A stretch of DNA of 64,000 bases from Pseudomonas sp. Root562 (GTDB lineage Bacteria; Pseudomonadota; Gammaproteobacteria; Pseudomonadales; Pseudomonadaceae), in NCBI RefSeq assembly GCF_001427125.1, contig NZ_LMGK01000024.1, positions 343,597-407,596 on the forward strand, in the 5' to 3' direction. Of this stretch, positions 8,275-16,322 are shown piece by piece; within the stretch, counting starts at the first letter, position 1; each line of letters opens with the position of its first letter. Below the pieces are notes generated by a model. It was not told where the DNA came from, searched no databases, and was given only the letters and a program-made list of their open reading frames with translations. The position numbers were made by a program, and so were the translations under genes.

Positions 8275-8598
8275 ATGACCTTCGTCGTCACCGACAACTG
8301 CATCAAGTGCAAGTACACCGACTGCGTAGAAGTCTGTCCGGTGGACTGCTTTTACGAAGGCCCGAATTTCCTGGTGATTCACCCGGATGAGTGCATCGAC
8401 TGCGCACTGTGCGAACCTGAATGCCCTGCCGTGGCCATCTTCTCCGAAGATGAAGTGCCTGCCGGTATGGAAAACTTCATTGCGCTGAACATGGAATTGG
8501 CCGAAGTCTGGCCAAATATCACCGAACGCAAAGATCCGCTGCCGGATTCGGCTGACTGGGATGGCAAGCCGGGCAAGCTCGAACACCTAGAACGCTGA
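8275..8598 (+). CDS. fdxA: Seven-iron ferredoxin FdxA
   Basis: A 107-residue electron carrier of the 7Fe type ([3Fe-4S] plus [4Fe-4S]). Cluster ligands are in CIKCKYTDCVEVCP near the N-terminus and CIDCALCEPECPA after it. The C-terminal half is the long helical extension typical of the Azotobacter/Pseudomonas FdI group. I chose the ATG at 8275 (after TGAGGAGAAAATT) over an in-frame ATG at 8233, because it gives the exact family start MTFVVTDNCIKC. It lies between mutS and rsmZ/rpoS, as in P. aeruginosa. Redox partners are not shown by the sequence. Confidence 0.97.
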   Translation: MTFVVTDNCIKCKYTDCVEVCPVDCFYEGPNFLVIHPDECIDCALCEPECPAVAIFSEDEVPAGMENFIALNMELAEVWPNITERKDPLPDSADWDGKPGKLEHLER

Positions 8599-8614
8599 TT
8601 ACCCCCGCGTTCCC

Positions 8615-8646
8615 AAAAAAGGCCCCACAAGGGCCTTTTTGCTTTT
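8615..8646 (+). terminator. Rho-independent terminator of fdxA
   Basis: AAAAAAGGCCC, a short loop and GGGCCTTTTTGCTTTT form a clear stem with a T-rich tail, 16 bases after the fdxA stop. It separates fdxA from the convergent rsmZ gene. Confidence 0.85.
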
Positions 8647-8655
8647 CTGCAGGCA

Positions 8656-8782
8656 AAAAAAGGGGCGGTTTGACCCGCCCATTTTTTTCCTTATTCCCTG
8701 TGTTCCCTTTCATCGTCCTGATGAATCGCGTCCTGCGATGTCCATTCCCCTCGTCCTTGAAGGGCGTGTCTGTCCGTCGACA
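8656..8782 (-). ncRNA. rsmZ: Small regulatory RNA RsmZ
   Basis: The minus strand from 8782 reads TGTCGACGGACAGACACGCC, then a run of hairpins exposing GGA motifs (ACGGAC, AAGGAC, ATGGAC, CAGGAC twice, AAGGGA, CAGGGA, AAGGAA), and ends in the stem GGGCGG/CCGCCC followed by a T run. Length about 127 nt, position between fdxA and rpoS, and sequence match RsmZ of P. fluorescens and P. aeruginosa. RsmZ sequesters RsmA/RsmE and so relieves translational repression of secondary metabolism genes. The 5' end is inferred from the known RNA and the -10 box. Confidence 0.95.
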
Positions 8783-8790
8783 CAACCCCG

Positions 8791-8796
8791 ATACTA
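8791..8796 (-). promoter_or_regulatory. rsmZ -10 element
   Basis: The minus strand reads TAGTAT eight bases before the inferred rsmZ 5' end at 8782, matching a sigma-70 -10 box. No strong -35 is seen, as expected for a promoter driven from a distant activator site. Confidence 0.6.
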
Positions 8797-8954
8797 GAGC
8801 GTTCCTCGCCAAGAGCAATGACCCTTCTACGCTGGAATTCCCTGTCATATTCCGTCAACTTAAAAATAATCCATTTATTATCAACACGATAACCAGGCAT
8901 GAAGACAATCATGGCTGTCTGGCGCGGTGTAAAAAAACTGAACACTTACGCAAG

Positions 8955-8972
8955 AGTAAGCAAAGACTTACA
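8955..8972 (-). promoter_or_regulatory. GacA upstream activating sequence of rsmZ
   Basis: Minus strand TGTAAG-TCTTTG-CTTACT fits the GacA site TGTAAG-N6-CTTACA at 11 of 12 arm positions. Its centre lies about 180 bases upstream of the rsmZ start, the spacing known for this promoter. The GacS/GacA two-component system activates rsmZ through this element. The DNA between site and promoter (8810-8950) is AT-rich, in keeping with bending or nucleoid-protein binding. Confidence 0.85.
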
Positions 8973-9032
8973 TCACCAGACGACAAACCTGCGGTATTAC
9001 CCTCCTCACTGAAATTCGAATATCCAGATAAC

Positions 9033-9060
9033 AAAAAGCCCCGAACATTCGGGGCTTTTT
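9033..9060 (-). terminator. Terminator of rpoS
   Basis: A perfect stem (AAAAAGCCCCGA / TCGGGGCTTTTT, four-base loop) lies 20 bases after the rpoS stop. With A and T runs on both sides it can work in either direction, so it also shields rsmZ control DNA from rpoS transcription. Confidence 0.88.
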
Positions 9061-9080
9061 GTTATCTGCACGGGAAGCGC

Positions 9081-10088
9081 TTATTGGAACAGCGACTCAC
9101 TGGAAAGGCCGTTTTTCTCCAGGATTTCCCGCAGACGCTTCAGGCCTTCAACCTGAATCTGTCTGACCCGTTCCCGGGTCAGGCCGATTTCAAGGCCTAC
9201 GTCTTCAAGGGTGCTGCTCTCGTGGCCACGCAGACCGAAGCGGCGTACCACCACTTCACGCTGCTTGTCGGTGAGTTCGGAGAGCCATTGATCGATGCTC
9301 TGGGACAGGTCGTCATCCTGCAACAGTTCACATGGATCGGTTGGACGATCATCGGTGAGAGTGTCCAGCAGGGTTTTATCCGAATCCGGCCCCAGCGAGA
9401 CGTCGACCGAAGAAACCCGCTCGTTGAGACCCAGCATGCGCTTGACCTCCGCTACCGGTTTTTCCAGCAGGTTGGCGATTTCTTCGGGTGAGGGTTCATG
9501 GTCAAGTTTTTGCGTCAGCTCCCGTGCAGCCCGCAGGTACACATTGAGCTCTTTGACCACATGGATCGGCAACCGGATGGTCCGGGTCTGATTCATGATC
9601 GCGCGTTCGATGGTTTGACGAATCCACCAGGTCGCATAGGTCGAAAAGCGGAAGCCGCGTTCAGGGTCGAACTTCTCCACCGCCCGGATCAGGCCGAGGT
9701 TGCCCTCTTCGATCAGGTCCAGTAGCGACAACCCACGATTGACATAACGCCGGGCGATTTTCACCACCAGCCGCAAGTTACTTTCAATCATGCGTTTGCG
9801 CCCGGCCGGATCGCCACTTTGCGACAAGCGCGCAAAATGAACTTCCTCTTCGGGGGACAACAGGGGGGAAAAACCGATTTCATTGAGATACAGCTGCGTG
9901 GCATCAAGTGCACGCGTGTAGTCAATGTACTTGTGTTGTTTCAACGATGCGGAGTGTTTGGATTTGGCACGAACGGAAGGTGGAGCCGCCCCTTCATCAT
10001 TCGACATCGAATCCGTCCCGATGCCGGTCTCCATCAGGAGAACCTCATCGTCGATGTCAAACTCCGGCACTTCTTTACTGAGAGCCAT
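9081..10088 (-). CDS. rpoS: Stationary-phase sigma factor RpoS (sigma-38)
   Basis: RpoS directs RNA polymerase to stationary-phase and general stress genes. The 335-residue product has region 1.2 from about residue 55, region 2 (RRYVNRGLSLLDLIEEGN, then RFSTYATWWIRQTIERAI at 147-164), region 3, and a region 4 helix-turn-helix (LEDVGLEIGLTRERVRQIQ). Length matches Pseudomonas RpoS (334-335). It lies 104 bases downstream of nlpD; in Pseudomonas its main promoter lies inside or just after nlpD. The N-terminal acidic 1-40 stretch is the variable region. No disruption seen, so the general stress response should be intact. Confidence 0.98.
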   Translation of the reverse strand: MALSKEVPEFDIDDEVLLMETGIGTDSMSNDEGAAPPSVRAKSKHSASLKQHKYIDYTRALDATQLYLNEIGFSPLLSPEEEVHFARLSQSGDPAGRKRMIESNLRLVVKIARRYVNRGLSLLDLIEEGNLGLIRAVEKFDPERGFRFSTYATWWIRQTIERAIMNQTRTIRLPIHVVKELNVYLRAARELTQKLDHEPSPEEIANLLEKPVAEVKRMLGLNERVSSVDVSLGPDSDKTLLDTLTDDRPTDPCELLQDDDLSQSIDQWLSELTDKQREVVVRRFGLRGHESSTLEDVGLEIGLTRERVRQIQVEGLKRLREILEKNGLSSESLFQ

Positions 10089-10192
10089 TGTTATAGTCCT
10101 TTGGTGAGTTCGACCTCAAGCTCAAGCGGCGCCTTTATCCTTGGCAACGCTGGAGCCTGTCCCCTCTACGCGACGGAACAGGCTGGTAGCGA

Positions 10193-11050
10193 TCAACGGC
10201 GTGGCAGGAATTGCAGCGGATCTACAGGTTTACCCTGGCGGCGAATCTCAAAATGCAGTTTCACCCGGTCTGTACCCGTGGACCCCATTTCGGCAATTGT
10301 CTGTCCGACCTTGACCTGCTGCCCCTCCCGAACCAACAGCCTGCGGTTATGTCCGTAGGCACTGACGTAGGTTTCACTGTGTTTGATGATGACTAATTCG
10401 CCGTAGCCCCTTAAGCCACTCCCGGCGTATACCACCGTCCCATCAGACGCAGCTAAAACAGGCTGTCCCAAATCCCCGGCGATATCAATTCCTTTATTCA
10501 AACTACCGTTTGAAGAGAATTTTCCAATCAAAATGCCATTGGATGGCCATCCCCAGCCGGTCGGGGCTGGCCCGGCTGGAGGCAATGGAGCAGGTGTCGG
10601 CTTGTTGGCGACGGACGGTACAACCGTGGTCGTGGTCGGGGTGGAACCGTCAACCGGACGCCGAATGACCGTGGTTTTACTCGAGGACGACGGCGATGAA
10701 CTGGTCGAACTCACTACCGCCGTCGGCGTTGAACCGGTACGACCGTCAAAGCGAATCGTCTGACCCGGGCGAATGGTGTAAGGCGCAGGAATGTTGTTGC
10801 GTGCCGCCAGAGCCTTGTAGTCCCACCCGTAGCGGAAGGCGATCGAGAACAGGGTGTCTTTTGGTCGAACCACGTACTGACCGGTTGTCACAGCCGGGCG
10901 CTGGGGCGCGGCATTGTTGCGATCGACAACGCGGACATCACTGGATTTGGTGCTGGAACACCCCGCCAGCAAGGTGCTCAAAACAAGGCCAGTCACCAGG
11001 CGCTGAAAGCTCGTTGTACCCATACGCTGCGCAATGACTGTGAGACTCAC
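10193..11050 (-). CDS. nlpD: NlpD lipoprotein, LysM plus degenerate LytM domain
   Basis: NlpD is an envelope lipoprotein that in E. coli activates the amidase AmiC at the septum. The product (285 residues) has a signal sequence and lipobox LLAGC (Cys31), a LysM domain at about 57-102 (YVVRPKDTLFSIAFRYG) and an M23/LytM domain from about 185 to the end. The LytM metal site is incomplete: 'NKGIDIAG' has Asn where active enzymes have His, while SAYGHN and LHFEI remain. It is therefore probably an activator rather than an enzyme. The frame opens 51 bases earlier, but GTG at 11050 has a good GGGAG site and the family start. Confidence 0.93.
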   Translation of the reverse strand: MSLTVIAQRMGTTSFQRLVTGLVLSTLLAGCSSTKSSDVRVVDRNNAAPQRPAVTTGQYVVRPKDTLFSIAFRYGWDYKALAARNNIPAPYTIRPGQTIRFDGRTGSTPTAVVSSTSSSPSSSSKTTVIRRPVDGSTPTTTTVVPSVANKPTPAPLPPAGPAPTGWGWPSNGILIGKFSSNGSLNKGIDIAGDLGQPVLAASDGTVVYAGSGLRGYGELVIIKHSETYVSAYGHNRRLLVREGQQVKVGQTIAEMGSTGTDRVKLHFEIRRQGKPVDPLQFLPRR

Positions 11051-11261
11051 CCGCCGCTCCCTTTGTGGTGGCTGAAAATGTGATTTGCCGTGATCCGGCA
11101 TGCTGTGTCGCCAGTATAACGGGCCGTGCAGGCTTTACCCTTATTGAAGCGATTTGGGCTTGCGCACACGTTTGCTGCTCGACAAAACAACCCGTTTAAC
11201 CATTCGACGCCGCTGTAAGACAGAGGCAATCGAAGAGAATTCAGCGCATCGAAACAAATGC

Positions 11262-11939
11262 TCAGGCCAGTGGCCCATTGAGCAAGGGAACGAAGCGTAC
11301 ATTCCCCAGAACGCGTCTGGAAAAGCCCTGTTCTTCCCTGATGATCAGCAGTAATTGTTGAACCTCTCCAGAGCCGACCGGAATCACCAGACGCCCCCCG
11401 GGTGCCAGTTGGTCGAGCAAGGCCTGAGGGACATCGGTGGCCACCGCCGTCACGATGATGCCGTTGTATGGCGCCAACGCTGGCCAGCCCTCCCAGCCAT
11501 CGCCCCAGCGAAACACCACGTTGCGCAGGTTCAACTCGACCAGGCGTTCCTTGGCCCGGTCCTGCAGCACCTTGATGCGCTCGACGGAAAACACCCGCTC
11601 CACCAGTTGCGACAGCACCGCCGTCTGGTATCCGGAACCGGTGCCGATTTCCATGACCTTGTCCAAAGGTCCGGCTTCGAGCAGCAACTCGCTCATGCGA
11701 GCCACCATGTAAGGCTGGGAGATGGTCTGGTTATGGCCAATCGGCAGCGCCGTGTCCTCATAGGCCCGGTGCGCCAGTGCCTCGTCGACGAACAGGTGAC
11801 GTGGCGTACGACGGATGACTTCCAGCACCTTGGCGTTGGAAACCCCTTCTTCATAAAGTCGCTGGATAAGCCGCTCGCGGGTCCGTTGCGAGGTCATGCC
11901 TATGCCGCGATGCAGCATATCGTCTTGTCCGCGAGTCAT
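11262..11939 (-). CDS. pcm: Protein-L-isoaspartate O-methyltransferase
   Basis: Pcm methylates isoaspartyl residues in aged proteins so that they can revert to aspartate. The sequence (up to 225 residues) shows the SAM-binding motif VMEIGTGSGYQTAVL, the IGHNQTISQPYMVA stretch typical of the family and a Rossmann fold. The ATG at 11939 overlaps the surE stop by one base (TGATG). An internal ATG 14 codons later (MTSQRTRER) gives the usual 211-residue protein and is an equally possible start. surE-pcm coupling before nlpD-rpoS is the conserved gammaproteobacterial stress cluster. Confidence 0.95.
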   Translation of the reverse strand: MTRGQDDMLHRGIGMTSQRTRERLIQRLYEEGVSNAKVLEVIRRTPRHLFVDEALAHRAYEDTALPIGHNQTISQPYMVARMSELLLEAGPLDKVMEIGTGSGYQTAVLSQLVERVFSVERIKVLQDRAKERLVELNLRNVVFRWGDGWEGWPALAPYNGIIVTAVATDVPQALLDQLAPGGRLVIPVGSGEVQQLLLIIREEQGFSRRVLGNVRFVPLLNGPLA

Positions 11940-12688
11940 CAGCGCAGCCCCTCCAGCCAGCCATCGAGACTTCTGAAGGCATCATTGAAGGTGCGATCCA
12001 GTTGCAGTGGCGTGATGGACACGTAACCTTGCATTACCGCGTGGAAATCGGTGCCCGGACCGCCGTCTTCTGCATCTCCGGCAGCGGCGATCCAGTAACC
12101 GGACTTGCCGCGCGGGTCGACGACTTTCATCGGCGCAGCGGCGCGGGCGCGATGCCCGAGGCGGGTCAGCTGGATGCCGCGGATGTGCTCCAGTGGCAAG
12201 TTGGGAATGTTCACATTCAGTACCGTGCGCGGTGGAAGGTCGAGATCGACGTGGGCCTCGACCAGCTTGCGCGCAAAATACGCCGCCGTGGGAAGGTTAT
12301 CGACCTGACGAGAGACCAACGAAAAGGCAAACGCAGGACGCTCCAGGAAACGCCCTTCCAACGCTGCCGCCACCGTGCCGGAATACAACACATCGTCACC
12401 CAGGTTGGCGCCCAGGTTGATTCCGGAAACCACCATATCCGCTTCACGGTCCAGCAAGCCGTTGAGGCCCAGGTGCACGCAATCGGTCGGAGTGCCGTTG
12501 ATGCTGATAAAACCGTTGGCCAGCGTCTGCGGGTGCAACGGCCGGTCGAGCGTCAGCGAACTGCTGGCGCCGCTTTTGTCCTGGTCCGGGGCGATAACCA
12601 CGCATTCGGTGTAATCCGCCAGCGCAGCATAAAGCGCGGCGAGACCGGGTGCGGTTACCCCATCGTCGTTAGAAATCAGAATACGCAT
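11939..12688 (-). CDS. surE: 5'/3'-nucleotidase SurE
   Basis: SurE is a metal-dependent nucleoside monophosphate phosphatase with stationary-phase roles. The 249-residue product begins MRILISNDDGVTAPGL, with the Asp-Asp metal site, and has 'SGINLGANLGDDVLYSGTVAAA' and SLTLDRPL stretches of the active site. Its start overlaps the end of truD by 13 bases, and its stop overlaps pcm, so truD-surE-pcm form one coupled unit. Length and order match other Pseudomonas. Confidence 0.97.
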   Translation of the reverse strand: MRILISNDDGVTAPGLAALYAALADYTECVVIAPDQDKSGASSSLTLDRPLHPQTLANGFISINGTPTDCVHLGLNGLLDREADMVVSGINLGANLGDDVLYSGTVAAALEGRFLERPAFAFSLVSRQVDNLPTAAYFARKLVEAHVDLDLPPRTVLNVNIPNLPLEHIRGIQLTRLGHRARAAAPMKVVDPRGKSGYWIAAAGDAEDGGPGTDFHAVMQGYVSITPLQLDRTFNDAFRSLDGWLEGLR

Positions 12689-13734
12689 GGGCTGTCCGTC
12701 TGCCCCACCGGCACCAGATCAACAAGCTCGCGCACCAATACAGTGGCGAAGCATCCGGCCGGCAGGACGAATTCCAGTTGCAGAATGTCAGGCTCGGGAT
12801 AATGCCACGTCAACCCACCAATGGGCAGCCGCAGGATGCGACGTTCGTGGCTCATACCGGCGTTAATCAACCAATCGCGAAGATCTGCCTCGCGCGCAGC
12901 GATTGCCTGCTCCAGTTCATGGACAACGCCCGTGGCCGGCGAGTCACCTTCGCCCCACTGCGGCCCTGTCGGATGCAAGTCAAGAATCGCCAGGCGTGGG
13001 TCGCTGCACTCGGCAACACCTGCCGGAAAAAAACTGCGGCTATCGGTGAACGCCAGCAAGTCACCGACCTGTGCACGCTGCCAGGTGCCGTCGGCGACAC
13101 GCGCGGCCAAGACCTGGTTGAACAGAAAACTGCGGGCCGTGGACAGCAGACGCGAACGCACGTTGCGTTGTTCCGGCAAGGCCTTGCGTGCGGCCCAGGC
13201 ACGGGCGTCAACTACGTTACCGCCGTCATGCCCGAAGCGCTGCGCACCGAAATAATTGGGGATGCCCTGCCGGGTGATCAGTTGCAGGCGCTGTTCGATG
13301 GCAGCCTTGTCACCGGCGAACTGGGTAAGCCGCAGCGTGAAACCGTTGGCCGAGTGCGCACCGCGTTGCAGCTTGCGCTTGTGCCGGCTGGTCTTGAGAA
13401 TTTTCAGCGTGTCGTTTTCTGCGGCCGACAGATCCGGATCGGCCTTGCCCGGCAGTTGCACGCTGAACCACTGACGCGTCAGCGCCTGGCGATCCTTGAG
13501 CCCGGCATAACTGACCGTGCGCAAAGGTACACCTGCTGCCTTGGCAATCCGTCGTGCCGCCTCTTCAGTATTCAGACCGCGCTTTTCCACCCAGATCCAC
13601 AGGTGTTCGCCGTCGCCACTCAAGGGAATATCAAGGACTTCGTCGACCTGGAAATCTTCAGCGATGGCTTTCAGTACCGCGGTGCCCAGGGGCTCACCGT
13701 AGGCGCGCGGGCCAAGCAATTGCAGTTCGTTCAT
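12676..13734 (-). CDS. truD: tRNA pseudouridine(13) synthase TruD
   Basis: TruD converts uridine-13 of tRNA(Glu) to pseudouridine. The 352-residue protein has the family's catalytic-Asp motif 'GLKDRQALTRQWF' and the NYFGAQRFG and FLFNQVLAARV segments. It overlaps ispF upstream by four bases (13731-13734) and surE downstream by 13, which places it in a compact operon. Length is normal for the family, with no breaks. Confidence 0.96.
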   Translation of the reverse strand: MNELQLLGPRAYGEPLGTAVLKAIAEDFQVDEVLDIPLSGDGEHLWIWVEKRGLNTEEAARRIAKAAGVPLRTVSYAGLKDRQALTRQWFSVQLPGKADPDLSAAENDTLKILKTSRHKRKLQRGAHSANGFTLRLTQFAGDKAAIEQRLQLITRQGIPNYFGAQRFGHDGGNVVDARAWAARKALPEQRNVRSRLLSTARSFLFNQVLAARVADGTWQRAQVGDLLAFTDSRSFFPAGVAECSDPRLAILDLHPTGPQWGEGDSPATGVVHELEQAIAAREADLRDWLINAGMSHERRILRLPIGGLTWHYPEPDILQLEFVLPAGCFATVLVRELVDLVPVGQTDSPCVF

Positions 13735-14204
13735 GCGCGCAGCAACAAGGCAACGGAATGCACGGCGATGCCTTCTTCGCGACCGACAAAGCCGAGCTTT
13801 TCGGTGGTGGTAGCTTTTACGTTCACTTGATCCAACTCAACTTGAAGATCCGCGGCAATCAGCGCACGCATCGATTCGATATGCGGAGCCATTTTCGGCG
13901 CCTGGGCGACGATGGTGTTATCGACGTTGCCAACCTTCCAGCCTTTGGCGTGGATCAGTGCGACGACATGACGCAATAGCGCACGGCTGTCGGCACCCTT
14001 GAATTGCGGGTCGGTGTCCGGGAAATGCTTGCCGATATCACCCAGCGCAGCAGCGCCGAGCAAGGCATCGCTCAAGGCGTGCAGCAGGACGTCACCGTCG
14101 GAATGAGCGAGCAGCCCGAAGCTGTGTGCGATGCGCACGCCGCCCAGAGTAATGAAATCGCCTTCAGCGAAACGGTGCACATCATAGCCGTGGCCAATAC
14201 GCAT
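13731..14204 (-). CDS. ispF: 2-C-methyl-D-erythritol 2,4-cyclodiphosphate synthase
   Basis: IspF makes the cyclic diphosphate intermediate of the MEP isoprenoid pathway. The 157-residue product starts MRIGHGYDVHRF, with the zinc ligands DVH and later His, and has HSDGDVLLHALSDALLGA and KATTTEKLGFVGREEGIA. It is complete. The start codon directly follows the T run of a terminator-like hairpin (14205-14234), so its ribosome site would have to sit within that hairpin. ispD and dxr, also in this window, belong to the same pathway. Confidence 0.97.
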   Translation of the reverse strand: MRIGHGYDVHRFAEGDFITLGGVRIAHSFGLLAHSDGDVLLHALSDALLGAAALGDIGKHFPDTDPQFKGADSRALLRHVVALIHAKGWKVGNVDNTIVAQAPKMAPHIESMRALIAADLQVELDQVNVKATTTEKLGFVGREEGIAVHSVALLLRA

Positions 14205-14234
14205 AAAAAAACGCCCCGATTTTTGTCAGGGCGT
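14205..14234 (-). terminator. Terminator hairpin abutting the ispF start
   Basis: Minus strand ACGCCCTGA-CAAAAA-TCGGGGCGT (nine pairs, one G-U) is followed by a T run that ends right at the ispF ATG. It lies 11 bases after the fghA stop. It should end the frmA-fghA transcript, and may hide or tune the ispF ribosome site. Confidence 0.8.
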
Positions 14235-14245
14235 GATTCTACCTG

Positions 14246-15094
14246 CTATTGACCTGCTAGAGCATGCGCGTGATGCCGCAAGTGATCATCGATAAAGCTG
14301 GCGATGAAGAAATAGCTGTGGTCGTAACCGGGCTGCAGGCGCAACGTCAGTGGATGACCGGCCAGTTTGGCCGCCTGTTGCAAGGCTTGCGGCTTGAGCT
14401 GAGTGGCGAGGAAATCGTCGCGATCACCTTGGTCCACCAGCAGCGGCAGCTTCTCGTCAGCCTCGGCAATCAAGGCACAGGCATCCCATTCGCGCCATTT
14501 CGAACGGTCCTCTCCCAGATAACGGGAAAAGGCCTTCTGCCCCCACGGGCAGTCCATCGGATTGTTGATCGGCGAAAACGCCGACACTGACAGATATCGC
14601 CCCGGATTGCGCAAGGCACATACCAGCGCACCGTGACCGCCCATGGAGTGACCGCTGATGCCGCGCTTTTCGGATGCGGGGAAATGCGCCTCAACCAAAG
14701 CGGGCAATTCCTGCACAACATAGTCATGCATCCGATAGTGCCGCGACCACGGTTCCTGCGTGGCATTCAGATAAAACCCGGCACCGAGACCAAAGTCCCA
14801 CGCACCATCAGGATCCCCCGGTACATCAGGACCGCGAGGGCTGGTGTCTGGTGCGACGATGATCAGCCCCAGTTCGGCGGCCATGCGCAGGGCGCCGGCC
14901 TTTTGCATGAAGTTCTCGTCAGTGCAGGTCAGGCCGGACAGCCAGTACAGCACCGGCAGCTTGCCACCCTGCTCCGCTTGCGGCGGCAGGTACACGGCAA
15001 ACACCATGTCACAGCCGAGCACTTCGGAGCGATGGCGATAGCGTTTGTGCCAGCCGCCAAAACTCTTCTGGCAGGAGATATTTTCCAGGCTCAT
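14246..15094 (-). CDS. fghA: S-formylglutathione hydrolase
   Basis: FghA splits S-formylglutathione into formate and glutathione, the last step of glutathione-dependent formaldehyde removal. The 282-residue alpha/beta hydrolase shows the nucleophile elbow GISGHSMGGHGAL, the oxyanion stretch YWLSGLTCTDENF, and late Asp (DQGDRDDFL) and His (GYDHSYFF). It follows frmA by eight bases, so the two share a transcript from the frmA promoter. Complete. Confidence 0.97.
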   Translation of the reverse strand: MSLENISCQKSFGGWHKRYRHRSEVLGCDMVFAVYLPPQAEQGGKLPVLYWLSGLTCTDENFMQKAGALRMAAELGLIIVAPDTSPRGPDVPGDPDGAWDFGLGAGFYLNATQEPWSRHYRMHDYVVQELPALVEAHFPASEKRGISGHSMGGHGALVCALRNPGRYLSVSAFSPINNPMDCPWGQKAFSRYLGEDRSKWREWDACALIAEADEKLPLLVDQGDRDDFLATQLKPQALQQAAKLAGHPLTLRLQPGYDHSYFFIASFIDDHLRHHAHALAGQ

Positions 15095-15102
15095 GGCAGA
15101 CC

Positions 15103-16215
15103 TCAGAAATGGATGACAGAGCGGATGCTTTTTCCTTCATGCATCAGGTCGAAAGCCTTGTTGATATCTTCCAGGCCCATGGTGTGGGTGATGAAAGTAT
15201 CCAGCGGGATCTCGCCGGTCTCAGCCATTTCCACGTAGCTTGGCAACTCGGTACGGCCACGTACGCCACCGAACGCCGAACCGCGCCAGACGCGGCCGGT
15301 GACCAATTGGAACGGACGGGTGGCGATTTCCTGACCGGCACCGGCCACACCGATGATCACCGACTCGCCCCAACCCTTGTGGCAGCATTCAAGCGCAGCA
15401 CGCATCAGTTGCACATTGCCGATGCACTCGAACGAGAAGTCGACGCCGCCATCGGTCATGTCGACGATGACTTCCTGGATCGGACGGTCGAAGTCTTTCG
15501 GGTTTACACAATCGGTTGCACCCAGCTGTTTGGCGATCTCGAATTTGGCCGGGTTGATGTCGATGGCAATGATCCGACCAGCCTTGGCTTTCACCGCACC
15601 GATGATGGCAGAAAGACCGATGCCGCCAAGGCCGAAAATGGCCACGGTATCACCGGGTTTCACCTTGGCAGTGTTGAGCACCGCACCAATACCGGTGGTG
15701 ACACCGCAACCCAGCAGGCAAACTTTTTCCAGCGGCGCTTCCTTGGCAATTTTGGCGACGGAGATTTCCGGCAGCACGGTGTACTCGGAAAACGTCGAGG
15801 TGCCCATGTAGTGGAAAATCGTTTCGCCCTTGTAGGAGAAACGCGAAGTGCCGTCAGGCATCAGGCCTTTGCCCTGGGTTGCGCGAATCGCCTGACACAG
15901 GTTGGTCTTGCCCGACAGGCAGAATTTGCACTGGCGGCATTCCGGGGTGTACAGCGGAATGACATGGTCGCCGACCGCCACGGAAGTCACACCTTCGCCG
16001 ATCGCTTCGACAATCGCCCCGCCTTCGTGACCCAGAATCGACGGAAAGATGCCTTCCGGATCAGCGCCCGACAACGTGTAGGCGTCGGTATGGCAGACAC
16101 CCGAGGCCACCACGCGCAGCAAGACTTCACCGGCTTTGGGCATGGCGACATCGACCTCAACGATCTCCAGAGGTTTCTTGGCCTCGAAGGCAACGGCAGC
16201 GCGCGACTTGATCAT
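15103..16215 (-). CDS. frmA: S-(hydroxymethyl)glutathione dehydrogenase (class III ADH)
   Basis: This zinc- and NAD-dependent enzyme oxidises S-hydroxymethylglutathione; the family also reduces S-nitrosoglutathione. The 370-residue protein has the catalytic-zinc Cys in GVCHTDAYTLSG, the structural-zinc Cys set in PECRQCKFCLSGKTNLC, and an NAD-binding GLGGIGLSAI. It is divergent from a LysR-type gene and directly upstream of fghA. In P. aeruginosa the matching pair (adhC-fghA) is controlled by the neighbouring LysR regulator GfnR. Confidence 0.97.
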   Translation of the reverse strand: MIKSRAAVAFEAKKPLEIVEVDVAMPKAGEVLLRVVASGVCHTDAYTLSGADPEGIFPSILGHEGGAIVEAIGEGVTSVAVGDHVIPLYTPECRQCKFCLSGKTNLCQAIRATQGKGLMPDGTSRFSYKGETIFHYMGTSTFSEYTVLPEISVAKIAKEAPLEKVCLLGCGVTTGIGAVLNTAKVKPGDTVAIFGLGGIGLSAIIGAVKAKAGRIIAIDINPAKFEIAKQLGATDCVNPKDFDRPIQEVIVDMTDGGVDFSFECIGNVQLMRAALECCHKGWGESVIIGVAGAGQEIATRPFQLVTGRVWRGSAFGGVRGRTELPSYVEMAETGEIPLDTFITHTMGLEDINKAFDLMHEGKSIRSVIHF

Positions 16216-16322
16216 GGTGATGCTCCAGTGAATAAAAACGAGACAAGGAGTGTAATACAGCGCCTTACGGTGAATAATCAGGACAAATGCAAAACATTAT
16301 TGCCATGCAGGGATAATCTTTG
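16216..16322. promoter_or_regulatory. Divergent frmA / LysR-regulator control region
   Basis: The 107-base gap between the divergent frmA and LysR genes must hold both promoters and probably the regulator's binding site. It is AT-rich, with an interrupted inverted repeat TTACGGTGAATAA near 16265 that has a T-N11-A frame of the LysR type. No site can be assigned firmly. Confidence 0.4.

Noticed and set aside
8670..9491. 273-codon plus-strand frame across rsmZ and rpoS
   Set aside because: It covers a known small RNA and the 3' end of rpoS and has no protein family features.
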